The notes: generated from the letters alone by a model not told the origin. A DNA stretch of 5,964 bases from Nitrospirota bacterium (GCA_029858145.1 JAOUFP010000200.1:1-5964), one strand, 5' to 3'; positions 1 through 5,810 are shown, counted from the first letter of the stretch. Translations and numbers: made by a program.

Positions 1-1
1 G

Positions 2-1927
2 CGTCCGTTGCCCACCCTGCCACCCGGTGCTCCTGAATCGGTGTTCGAGGAATCCGATTTTTTCCTCCTTTTTGCCCCTGTCAGTACTGTCAGGGCCAAA
101 GAAGATATCGATATTTTTCAAGAGATGCCTGAAGGAGGACTTGTGAGGGAAAATATCGGGTGGATCAGGATCGGTTTCTCGAAAGACACCATGAAGAAGA
201 ATGAGAGGGAAATAGTCTTCCGAAGTGTCTTGCTTGGAACAGCCTTCTCTGCTGTCAGCAGTATTGCAGCCTTTATCCTCATTACGCTGGCTACCAAACC
301 GCTAACGCTTCTTTTTAATGCAGTGAAGAAGATGGAAAAAGGAGAATATCCGGAAATCGGAGAGATAAAATCCAATGACGAGATCGGTGTCCTCGCTGAA
401 GCGTTTGACAGGACGAGTCTGGCGATTAAGGACAGGGAAGTTATGCTGAAGGCGTCTGAAAAGAGAATAAGGGAGCTTTTTGAGAGGGTTGAACACGCAA
501 TCTTCAGATTAGACAAAGAAGGCAATATTGTCGAAACCAACCGGAAATTCGATGAACTCTGTGGGGGAATTACCAGGTTCTGTGATCTGTTTGACGATGC
601 TGAGATGGGAAAATATCTTACGAAGGCTTCGAGCGAGAAGATTACCAATATCGAGGCTCAGATTATCGACATGTACGGGAACGAGAAGGTAGCTATGATG
701 TCTTTATATCCTGATTTCCGTGGAAAGTCTGAACTGAAAGGTATTGACGGTTATTTTGTTGATATCACAGAGAAGAAGAGACTGGAGGAGATTCTGATTC
801 AGTCACAGAAGCTTGACAGCCTGGGCCTGCTGGCGGGCGGAATAGCCCATGACTTCAACAATATACTGACCGGAATTACAGGATATTCGTCGTTGCTGAA
901 AAGCATGATGTCTGAGGCTGACAGCAGATATAAATATCTGGATACCATAGAAAAATCTGCGATGAGAGCCACCCTTCTCACCCAGCAGCTCCTCGGTTTT
1001 GCGAGAAAAGGTAAGTATATGGTGGAGAAGATCAATATTAACGACCTAGTAAATGAATTGTCGGGCTTTTTAAAGGAAACGTTTGACAGAAACATCATCA
1101 TACTGACAGACTGCGAAGAGCCCCTGCCGCCTGTAGATGGCGACAGCAACCAGCTTTATCAGACTTTCATGAACATATGTATCAATGCGCGTGATGCGAT
1201 GCCGAACGGCGGAAGACTCTATATCAGAACGGAGCATTATACGATACACGAGATGAAAAATATCGACTATGCAGAGGTGCCAAAGGGCGATTATGTCAGA
1301 ATAAGCGTAACCGATACAGGCTCAGGCATGACCGAGGAGGTAAAGAAGAAGATGTTTGAACCCTTCTATACAACAAAAGAGTTTGGCAAGGGATCAGGTC
1401 TCGGGCTTGCCATGGCATATGGTATAATTAAGAATCATAACGGTCACATCAGTGTTTATTCCGAGCAGGGTCTCGGTACTACGGTGAGAGTCTATATGCC
1501 GGCAGCAGGGGACGTTGCCAAGGAGAAAAGGGGTGAGGGATTAATGGACAAAGAAGCGAAGAAAGGCACAATTCTCGTAATAGACGACGAGGAAATAGTA
1601 AGAGAACTGGGCAAGGATATCCTCGAGGCACACGATTTTAAGGTCCTGCTTGCTCCTCAGGGTATGGAGGGCGTGAGGATTTTCATGGAAAATAAGGACA
1701 AGGTTGATCTGGTGATCCTTGATATGGTTATGCCGGAAAAAAGCGGCAAACAGACATTTGAGGAAATCAGGGCCATCAAACCGGATGCAAAAGTGCTTTT
1801 GTGCAGCGGCTACGGACAGGAACAATATTTTCATGAATTGTTCGAGGAAGGCGCATCCGGTTTTCTGCAGAAACCTTTTCGTCTCAATCAACTGCTGGGC
1901 AAGGTTGAAGAGGCGTTAGAGAAATAG
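2..1927 (+). CDS. Hybrid sensor histidine kinase with C-terminal receiver domain (5'-partial)
   Basis: This is a membrane-bound hybrid two-component kinase. It should autophosphorylate on His in response to an extracytoplasmic or PAS-sensed signal and pass the phosphate to its own receiver. The frame is open to the window edge, so the N-terminus is missing; the TTG at 8 is not a convincing start. Numbering from that TTG: the end of a periplasmic sensor domain (about 1-68, ending in a GWIRIGFS stretch as in Cache-type sensors), a TM helix (about 71-96), HAMP (about 93-145), PAS (about 153-256), HisKA with the H-box AGGIAHDFNN (H281), and HATPase with N-box N389/N393, G1 DTGSGM (436-441), F-box FEPFYTTK and G2 GKGSGLGLA (460-468). 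The receiver (about 519-639) has acidic D526/D527, phospho-acceptor D572, S600 in place of the usual Thr, and K622. All catalytic residues are present, so it looks active. There is no adjacent response regulator or DNA-binding partner. The ligand is unknown. The family call is firm. Confidence 0.95.
   Translation, partial: RPLPTLPPGAPESVFEESDFFLLFAPVSTVRAKEDIDIFQEMPEGGLVRENIGWIRIGFSKDTMKKNEREIVFRSVLLGTAFSAVSSIAAFILITLATKPLTLLFNAVKKMEKGEYPEIGEIKSNDEIGVLAEAFDRTSLAIKDREVMLKASEKRIRELFERVEHAIFRLDKEGNIVETNRKFDELCGGITRFCDLFDDAEMGKYLTKASSEKITNIEAQIIDMYGNEKVAMMSLYPDFRGKSELKGIDGYFVDITEKKRLEEILIQSQKLDSLGLLAGGIAHDFNNILTGITGYSSLLKSMMSEADSRYKYLDTIEKSAMRATLLTQQLLGFARKGKYMVEKININDLVNELSGFLKETFDRNIIILTDCEEPLPPVDGDSNQLYQTFMNICINARDAMPNGGRLYIRTEHYTIHEMKNIDYAEVPKGDYVRISVTDTGSGMTEEVKKKMFEPFYTTKEFGKGSGLGLAMAYGIIKNHNGHISVYSEQGLGTTVRVYMPAAGDVAKEKRGEGLMDKEAKKGTILVIDDEEIVRELGKDILEAHDFKVLLAPQGMEGVRIFMENKDKVDLVILDMVMPEKSGKQTFEEIRAIKPDAKVLLCSGYGQEQYFHELFEEGASGFLQKPFRLNQLLGKVEEALEK
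1535..1546 (+). promoter_or_regulatory. Possible internal ribosome binding site and ATG before the receiver domain
   Basis: A GAGG core (1535-1538) lies 5 bases before an in-frame ATG at 1544 (kinase residue 513), in the linker between the HATPase and receiver domains. Initiation here would make a free receiver protein of about 127 residues beginning MDKEAKKG and ending at 1927. The purine-rich codons of a charged linker can mimic a Shine-Dalgarno sequence by chance, so this is only a candidate. Confidence 0.35.
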
Positions 1928-1932
1928 CTGAT

Positions 1933-1958
1933 ACGGATAAAGTGAAGTTTTCATCCGT
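1933..1958 (+). terminator. Weak hairpin after the kinase gene, terminator-like but without a T tract
   Basis: ACGGAT (1933-1938) pairs perfectly with ATCCGT (1953-1958) just after the kinase stop codon. The loop contains AAA and TTTT, which could extend the stem past one bulged base. No run of T follows, so this is not a classical intrinsic terminator. It may be a Rho-type 3' end structure or chance. Confidence 0.25.
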
Positions 1959-1988
1959 CGCAGGAATAATTGCCGTTCAGGAATTTTC

Positions 1989-2040
1989 ATTCCCTCTAAA
2001 TTGGGAATCCGTAGGGGGCAGTATGCCCCGTAGGGCTCCC
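1989..2040. repeat. Cluster of short inverted and direct repeats between the kinase gene and pgeF
   Basis: Three structures sit side by side. ATTCCC (1989-1994) and GGGAAT (2003-2008) form a perfect 6-bp inverted repeat with an 8-base loop. GGGGCA (2015-2020) and TGCCCC (2024-2029) form a perfect 6-bp stem with a 3-base loop. CCGTAGGG occurs twice in direct orientation (2009-2016 and 2028-2035), the second copy running into GGGCTCCC (2033-2040). GTAGGGG-type palindromes occur as dispersed repeats in several bacterial genomes, so this could be a small repetitive element or its remnant. It could instead be a structured leader for pgeF. One copy in one window cannot show dispersal. Confidence 0.45.
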
Positions 2041-2086
2041 TGGCAGGTCAAAGCAATTAGAGTGCAGCGTTATCGAACTCCAGTAT

Positions 2087-2770
2087 ATGAACGAAAAAAT
2101 AATAATACCACCGGTTTTTAAGGATAAACACGTAAAGGCCTTCTTTACTACAAAGTCGTCAGGCGTAGCATTAAAGGATATATCGAGGATATCGAGTGTT
2201 CCGCCCGATAAAATATTCATGCCTATTCAGAAACATACCGACAAGATCGCCTTGATTGAATCAACGCTCTATCCCGTCATAGCAGACGCGGTGATAACAA
2301 GAGAAACAGGGATTGTTATCGGTGTCCAGGTTGCTGATTGTGTTCCCATTCTTCTGTATGAATCGGAAAAGGGAATAATGGGAGCAGTTCACGCGGGCTG
2401 GAGGGGAACAGCTGAGTCAATATTAAGGAAAACGGTTAAAACCTTCGTGGACAGATTCTCATGCTCGGCAGAGAACATCTTTATAGCAATGGGCCCGGCT
2501 ATACGCTGGTGTTGTTATCGGGTTGATTTTGATGTCTTGAGCGCGGTCTCTCGTGCGACCGGCCCCGGAGATTATTGCATTACTTCGGTTGACAAGTATT
2601 GTTTGGACCTCCCGAGGGCCAACAAATCTCAGGCCTTAAGATCCGGAGTCCCTGAAAAGAACATCTGGCTGTCAGAGGAATGCACCTTCTGCAATCCGGT
2701 TAAATACTTTTCTTACAGGTTTGCCCGCGGAACGACTGGAAGGCAGGGGGCTTTTATAGGCAGGATCTGA
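2087..2770 (+). CDS. pgeF: YfiH/PgeF family protein (probable peptidoglycan editing factor, DUF152/laccase-like fold)
   Basis: PgeF (E. coli YfiH) is a cytoplasmic enzyme reported to remove wrongly incorporated L-Ser from UDP-MurNAc precursors; relatives such as LACC1/FAMIN act on purine nucleosides, so the exact substrate here is inferred. Visible family hallmarks are FFTTK (19-23), QKH with metal ligand H50, DAVIT (67-71), ADCVP with C85, HAGWRG with H102, WCCY (141-144), CTFCNP (199-204), FSYR and TTGRQ (216-220). At 227 residues it is short for the family (about 240-270): the stretch between FTTK and the QKH motif, where many members carry an SLNLG and VGDD segment, is much reduced. The usual GPCIGPCCY motif reads GPAIRWCCY, so its first Cys is Ala138. 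ATG 2087 is the only ATG, GTG or TTG after the in-frame stop at 2012, yet no Shine-Dalgarno sequence precedes it. Gaps on both sides suggest its own transcript. Confidence 0.93.
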   Translation: MNEKIIIPPVFKDKHVKAFFTTKSSGVALKDISRISSVPPDKIFMPIQKHTDKIALIESTLYPVIADAVITRETGIVIGVQVADCVPILLYESEKGIMGAVHAGWRGTAESILRKTVKTFVDRFSCSAENIFIAMGPAIRWCCYRVDFDVLSAVSRATGPGDYCITSVDKYCLDLPRANKSQALRSGVPEKNIWLSEECTFCNPVKYFSYRFARGTTGRQGAFIGRI

Positions 2771-2802
2771 TTTGATACTTGCGGTGAAACGTGCTATTTC
2801 CC

Positions 2803-2831
2803 TTCTAATTCCTGCTGTAACATGTTAAAAT
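2803..2831 (+). promoter_or_regulatory. Candidate extended -10 promoter for the CBS / tsaE / nadK / udg cluster
   Basis: TAAAAT (2826-2831) matches the sigma-70 -10 consensus in 5 of 6 bases. It is preceded by a TG at the extended -10 position (2823-2824), and a weak -35 (TTCTAA, 2803-2808) lies 17 bases upstream. A second, weaker pair is TTGATA (2772-2777) and TATTTC (2795-2800), also 17 bases apart with an upstream TG. The 199-base gap is the natural place for the cluster's promoter, but these matches are modest and could be chance. Confidence 0.27.
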
Positions 2832-2844
2832 TGCGGGGATGCCG

Positions 2845-2883
2845 GCTTTCCTGCTTCTCCTCTTTGGGGTGCGGCAGCAAAGC
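2845..2883. other. Imperfect stem-loop in the pgeF / CBS-gene intergenic region
   Basis: GCTTTCCTGC (2845-2854) pairs with GCAGCAAAGC (2874-2883) at 9 of 10 positions (one C-C mismatch). CTCC (2857-2860) can pair with GGGG (2866-2869) inside, using one G-T wobble. It would lie in the untranslated leader of the CBS gene if the promoter candidate just upstream is used. There is no T tract, so it is not an obvious terminator. Confidence 0.3.
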
Positions 2884-2925
2884 AGACTGATCCAAACGAT
2901 TATTTTCCTTGCTCACAGATTTCGT

Positions 2926-2943
2926 CCCGTTCCTTGGAACGGG
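2926..2943. repeat. Perfect 8-bp inverted repeat upstream of the CBS gene
   Basis: CCCGTTCC (2926-2933) and GGAACGGG (2936-2943) are perfect reverse complements separated by TT; as RNA this would fold as a 7-bp stem with a CTTG loop. It ends 26 bases before the CBS start codon. Followed only by TTGCTTG, it lacks the T run of an intrinsic terminator. It could be the 3' end of the pgeF transcript, an operator-like palindrome or a leader structure. Confidence 0.5.
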
Positions 2944-2969
2944 TTGCTTGAATAAAAAAGGGGACATGC

Positions 2970-3428
2970 ATGCTAAAGGCCAAAGATATTATGAACAAGA
3001 ATGTAGTGACAGTTTTCAAAGATACCTCTGTTGATGAACTTGGACGTTTGTTCATTGAAAAGAACATCAGCGGCGCTCCTGTACTCGATGAGGAAGGCAA
3101 TATTTTTGGCATTGTCACGGAAAACGACCTGATAAATCAGAATAAACGTATCCATATTCCGACGATGTTAAGACTTTTTGATGCTTTTATTCCATTGGGA
3201 GGGTCTGGAAGCATTGAAAAGGAAATAAAGAGAATGTCGGCTTCAAAAGTTTCGGAGATATGCTCAAGGGATGTGGTCACTGTCTCTCCTGATGCCACAT
3301 TGCAGGATGTGGCTACGATTATGGCGGAAAAAGGTATTCATCTCCTTCCCGTGCTGAGTTCCGGCAGAATTCTCGGGATTATCGGCAAAATTGATATCAT
3401 AAAAGGTATACAGGGTGAAGGTGATTAG
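2970..3428 (+). CDS. Two-CBS-domain protein
   Basis: This is a 152-residue stand-alone protein with a tandem CBS (Bateman) pair. CBS1 spans about 1-57, with ISGAPVLDEEGNIFGIVT followed by ENDL (33-54). CBS2 spans about 92-148, with IHLLPVLSSGRILGIIGK (123-140). Each begins with the typical 'D(I/V)M or EIC ... VVTV' edge. Between them is a 35-residue linker starting HIPTMLRLFDAF, seen in related bacterial tandem-CBS proteins. CBS pairs usually bind adenine nucleotides (AMP, ATP, SAM or NAD-like ligands) and regulate a partner; no effector domain is fused here, so any partner is unknown. The start is well supported: an AGGGG Shine-Dalgarno core (2959-2963) lies 6 bases before ATG 2970. It is the first gene of a tight cluster, overlaps tsaE by 14 bases (or 8 if GTG 3421 is used), and lies two genes ahead of nadK. 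Confidence 0.93.
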   Translation: MLKAKDIMNKNVVTVFKDTSVDELGRLFIEKNISGAPVLDEEGNIFGIVTENDLINQNKRIHIPTMLRLFDAFIPLGGSGSIEKEIKRMSASKVSEICSRDVVTVSPDATLQDVATIMAEKGIHLLPVLSSGRILGIIGKIDIIKGIQGEGD

Positions 3429-3855
3429 CAACAGCCCTGAGGCTACTGAGGAAATCGGATTTAAAATAGGAAAGAAATTGAAGGCCGGAGATATCGTACG
3501 ACTGTACGGGGAACTCGGGGCAGGGAAGACAACGCTGGTGAAAGGTATCGCCAGGGCGTTCGGAATAGACAGAAGAGATATAACAAGCGCGAGTTTTACC
3601 ATAATTGCCGAATATCCGGTCAACCCACCTTTCTTCCACATTGACCTTTACCGGACATCTGCAGGCGCTGACCTGGACAATACTGGTATCTGGGATTGCA
3701 TCGGGCCGCATTCGGTGTGCGTAATTGAATGGGCGGAGCACGCGGAAGATGAATTGCCTGTGGATTCCTTAAGAGTGACGATTAACGATATGGGCGGAGA
3801 CCAGAGAGAAATCGGTATTGAAGGACGAGATGAAAAAGATTGGGATTATCTGTAA
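3415..3855 (+). CDS. tsaE: tRNA threonylcarbamoyladenosine biosynthesis ATPase TsaE
   Basis: TsaE is the cytoplasmic P-loop ATPase that works with TsaB and TsaD (with TsaC supplying threonylcarbamoyl-AMP) to make t6A37 on ANN-decoding tRNAs. The 146-residue length is typical. Walker A is GELGAGKTT (32-40). HIDLYR (75-80) holds the conserved Asp77, and VIEWAEH (103-109) holds Glu105. The switch-like motif usually written SPTF reads SASF (58-61), with Ser where Thr is common. It starts inside the end of the CBS gene at GTG 3415 with AAAAGG (3401-3406) 8 bases upstream; GTG 3421, with AGGG 5 bases upstream, is a close alternative that would remove two residues. The C-terminus overlaps nadK by 26 bases. 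These overlaps imply translational coupling. Its TsaB and TsaD partners are not in this window. Confidence 0.95.
   Translation: MKVISNSPEATEEIGFKIGKKLKAGDIVRLYGELGAGKTTLVKGIARAFGIDRRDITSASFTIIAEYPVNPPFFHIDLYRTSAGADLDNTGIWDCIGPHSVCVIEWAEHAEDELPVDSLRVTINDMGGDQREIGIEGRDEKDWDYL
3821..3832 (+). promoter_or_regulatory. Ribosome binding site that fixes the nadK start at 3830
   Basis: AAGGA (3821-3825) lies 4 bases before ATG 3830, inside the tsaE coding region. It supports ATG 3830, giving MKKIGIICK as expected for NAD kinases, over the in-frame TTG at 3818 that would add four residues. Confidence 0.6.
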
Positions 3856-4681
3856 GACGGGAAGAAAAGAACCCCGGGAAATACTGCAGGAACTTCTTCC
3901 TTTATTGAGGCAAAAAGGCTGCGAAGCGTTTGTTGACGCTGAAACAGCGGCAGCTCTTAACATCAGGGGCTTTTCCAGAAGTGAAATCGCCTCTCTTGTC
4001 GACATCGTTTTTGTTCTGGGAGGTGATGGAACAATGCTAAGTGTCAGCAGGCTGGTGGCTCCAAAAGGCATCCCGATCCTCGGGATAAACCTTGGCAGTC
4101 TCGGGTTTATAACAGAAGTCAACCGGGACGAAATTTTCAGCGCCGTTGATAAAATGCTCAATGACGGCTGCGCGATCGAAGAACGCCTGATGCTTACCGC
4201 CGCGATTTACAGAAACGGCAACAGAATAACGGAATACACTGTCCTCAATGATATCGTGATAAACAAAGGGGCGCTCGCAAGGATAATTGATCTTGAAACA
4301 AATATCAATAACAAGTATGTCACGACTTACAAGGCCGACGGCCTGATTATTTCTACCCCGACAGGTTCGACCGCTTATTCACTTTCTGCCGGCGGACCAA
4401 TACTGTATCCGACTCTCGACAGCATAGTTTTAACTCCTATCTGCTCACATACCCTGACCAACAGACCCATTGTGCTTCCTGAAACCTCAAAAATAGAAAT
4501 CATCATCAAATCCCTCAGCGAAGATGTTTTTTTGACTCTGGATGGTCAGGTCGGGTTTTCTTTGAGAATGGATGATGTTGTGGAAATTAGCAAGTCACCC
4601 TTTAAAACAAAACTTATGGTCCCTATTGAGCGTGATTATTTCCAGGTCCTCAGGACAAAGCTCAAGTGGGGAGAACGATAA
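3830..4681 (+). CDS. nadK: NAD kinase (ATP/polyphosphate NAD kinase)
   Basis: NadK phosphorylates NAD to NADP and is the only de novo source of NADP in most bacteria; it is cytoplasmic and usually oligomeric. From ATG 3830 the protein has 283 residues, normal for the family. Visible motifs: the N-terminal KKIGII strand, the catalytic GGDG (64-67, with Asp66) followed by TMLSVSR, GINLGSLGFITE (85-96), LND (139-141, Asp where many homologues have Glu), the glycine-rich NAD site DGLIISTPTGSTAYSLSAGG (170-189), and LDGQ (237-240) in the C-terminal domain. No key residue is missing. It overlaps tsaE by 26 bases and is followed after 10 bases by the glycosylase gene. An in-frame TTG at 3818 would lengthen it by four residues but has no better ribosome binding site. 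Confidence 0.96.
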   Translation: MKKIGIICKTGRKEPREILQELLPLLRQKGCEAFVDAETAAALNIRGFSRSEIASLVDIVFVLGGDGTMLSVSRLVAPKGIPILGINLGSLGFITEVNRDEIFSAVDKMLNDGCAIEERLMLTAAIYRNGNRITEYTVLNDIVINKGALARIIDLETNINNKYVTTYKADGLIISTPTGSTAYSLSAGGPILYPTLDSIVLTPICSHTLTNRPIVLPETSKIEIIIKSLSEDVFLTLDGQVGFSLRMDDVVEISKSPFKTKLMVPIERDYFQVLRTKLKWGER

Positions 4682-4691
4682 GCCCTGACCT

Positions 4692-5372
4692 ATGCATTCC
4701 AGAAAAGATATCTTAAACGATGCCAAAAAGATGCTCGAGTATTATCAGGCATTAGGATTCGATAGTTTGCCGATTTCTACCAGGGCTTTTTCAAACGCAA
4801 AAGTTGTGTCTGCAGGTGGCAAGGATGAAAGACTGCTGGCAGTGAGAGAGGAAATCGGCGACTGCAATCGCTGCAAGCTGTCGCAGGGGAGAAAAAATAT
4901 TGTTTTTGGCGTTGGTAATGCCGGCGCCCGGTTGATGTTCATCGGGGAAGCTCCCGGAAAAGAAGAAGATCTGCAGGGAGAACCCTTTGTCGGAGAGGCC
5001 GGAGTGCTGCTTACCAGGCTCATTGAAAAAATGGGCTTTAAAAGAGAAGATGTGTACATCGCCAATATAATTAAATGCAGACCACCCCTGAACAGGGACC
5101 CTGAAGAGGATGAAATCAATACCTGCCGGCCTTTTCTTGACAGGCAGATAGAGGTAATAGCTCCGGAGTTCATCATAACGCTCGGCAGGATAGCGTTAAT
5201 GACCCTGATGAATAACAATAAGATCAGGATAACTGCAGCGCGGGGAAATTTCTTTGAATACAAGGGCATCCCTGTCATGCCTACGTTTCATCCAGCGTAC
5301 CTGTTGCGGAACCCCAAAGACAAATGGCTGACATGGTCGGATGTTAAAAAAGTGCTCGAACGAATGGCCTGA
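4692..5372 (+). CDS. udg: Family 4 uracil-DNA glycosylase (4Fe-4S type)
   Basis: This enzyme removes uracil from DNA, starting base-excision repair of deaminated cytosine. The 226-residue protein has an N-terminal extension of about 45 residues, then the family 4 core. Cys58 and Cys61 (CNRCKL), Cys129 (IIKCRPP) and Cys145 (NTCRPF) are the four expected ligands of the [4Fe-4S] cluster. Motif 1 is GEAPGKEEDLQGEPFVG (85-101); the late motif is HPAYLLRNP (200-208), with His200. This combination separates it from family 1 Ung and from Mug-type enzymes; many databases label such proteins 'phage SPO1 DNA polymerase-related'. ATG 4692 follows the nadK stop by 10 bases but has no nearby Shine-Dalgarno sequence (a GGGGAG lies about 18 bases upstream), so translation probably depends on coupling from nadK. 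It is the last + strand gene of the cluster. Its 3' end is overlapped by 85 bases by an antisense ORF. Confidence 0.95.
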   Translation: MHSRKDILNDAKKMLEYYQALGFDSLPISTRAFSNAKVVSAGGKDERLLAVREEIGDCNRCKLSQGRKNIVFGVGNAGARLMFIGEAPGKEEDLQGEPFVGEAGVLLTRLIEKMGFKREDVYIANIIKCRPPLNRDPEEDEINTCRPFLDRQIEVIAPEFIITLGRIALMTLMNNNKIRITAARGNFFEYKGIPVMPTFHPAYLLRNPKDKWLTWSDVKKVLERMA

Positions 5373-5656
5373 TTTTCTTCTGCAACCTCTGATTCCCTGC
5401 GGCTGGATGCTTTATTCAGGATTACCAGGGCAATGCGTGTGCCGTCGATCGGGCATGTCCTTTGGACGAGGCAATTGTCGTTTTTTTTGATAAAGGGACC
5501 GGTGTTTTTGTCATTGTAATCTGTTGCTCTGCTGCCCTGTTTTTTCCGCTTGCATTTCCCTTCAGGTGATAATATCCTGTATTTAAAAGAGCCTTCCCGG
5601 AGGTCTGTTTTCCATGTGTAAGCGTGCTGCTTCAGAAACTGTTCATTTTTACTCAC
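5288..5656 (-). CDS. Hypothetical basic protein, convergent with udg (uncertain)
   Basis: I do not recognise this 122-residue ORF. It starts at a GTG (5654-5656 on the minus strand) and ends inside udg, so its last 28 or so residues are antisense to the glycosylase C-terminus. The part outside udg (about residues 1-94) reads like protein: basic, rich in Lys and Arg (KCKRKKQGSR at 34-43), with Cys35, Cys62 and Cys68 and a hydrophobic RIALVIL stretch (74-80). The minus strand is purine-rich here, as expected for coding DNA, including an A8 run (5481-5488 as T on the + strand). Against it: no Shine-Dalgarno sequence precedes the GTG, and the overlap with udg is large. The frame stays open upstream to a stop at 5783-5785 without any start codon, so the real gene could be longer, decayed or absent. 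Confidence 0.33.
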   Translation of the reverse strand: MSKNEQFLKQHAYTWKTDLREGSFKYRILSPEGKCKRKKQGSRATDYNDKNTGPFIKKNDNCLVQRTCPIDGTRIALVILNKASSRRESEVAEENQAIRSSTFLTSDHVSHLSLGFRNRYAG

Positions 5657-5750
5657 AGGATCTGAACAGTTCGCATCCGCGAGAGGCCTCTGAACGATCG
5701 AGAAAATAAAAAGGCACTTTTCTTTTACGAGGACGCTTGCTGAATACCGA

Positions 5751-5810
5751 GCCTCTTGAGGCGGGGATGAAAGCGGGCCTTTTTAGGCATTAATCCACCT
5801 TTCCCGCTTT
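5751..5810 (+). promoter_or_regulatory. Structured leader or terminator region before the secreted-protein gene
   Basis: GCCTC (5751-5755) and GAGGC (5758-5762) form one hairpin. AAAGCGGG (5770-5777) pairs perfectly with CCCGCTTT (5803-5810) across a 25-base loop that holds a smaller GCCT/AGGC hairpin with a TTTT loop (5777-5788). After the large stem comes CTATTGTCTT, only moderately T-rich. It ends 35 bases before GTG 5846. It could be an intrinsic terminator, an attenuator or a structured 5' UTR; I cannot match it to a known riboswitch consensus. Confidence 0.4.
5767..5793 (+). CDS. Possible 8-codon leader peptide (speculative)
   Basis: ATG 5767 starts a micro-ORF encoding MKAGLFRH, with a GAGGCGGGG purine tract directly upstream. 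It covers the 5' arm and part of the loop of the 5770-5810 stem, so translating ribosomes would prevent that stem from forming. It is not enriched for any one amino acid. It may well be chance. Confidence 0.15.
   Translation: MKAGLFRH

Noticed and set aside
8..10. TTG at 8 as the true start of the histidine kinase
   Set aside because: The frame is open to the window edge, there is no room for a ribosome site, and the protein begins in the middle of a sensor domain, so the gene is 5'-truncated by the window.
2784..2951. Frame from GTG 2784 that starts like a signal peptide (VKRAISLLIPAV), meets TAA at 2826, then stays open to 2951
   Set aside because: It is short, has no ribosome site and contains an in-frame stop. 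It could be a relic, but the evidence is too thin to call a pseudogene.
2839..2955. Small + strand ORF of 38 codons beginning MPAFLLLLFG
   Set aside because: The purine tract GCGGGG abuts the ATG with no spacing, the ORF covers the hairpins, and the rest of the peptide is not protein-like.
3818..3829. TTG at 3818 as the nadK start, adding four residues
   Set aside because: ATG 3830 has AAGGA 4 bases upstream and gives the canonical MKKIGII N-terminus of NAD kinases.
4745..5278. Long antisense ORF (177 codons) opposite udg
   Set aside because: It lies wholly opposite a gene with clear family motifs, and its Ser/Pro/Leu-rich composition is typical of an antisense shadow. The antisense ORFs at 118-648, 1996-2220, 2900-3118, 3264-3641 and 3769-4161 are rejected on the same grounds.
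5481..5488. T8 homopolymer as a phase-variation tract
   Set aside because: A single 8-base run inside an uncertain ORF, with the frame intact, is not evidence of phase variation.
5730..5800. Resemblance of GGGGATGAAAGCGGG to part of a c-di-GMP (GEMM-I) riboswitch
   Set aside because: The conserved GCAAAcC and ACGCAAAGCC elements and the tetraloop-receptor layout are absent; fluoride, cobalamin and guanidine-type consensus features also do not fit.
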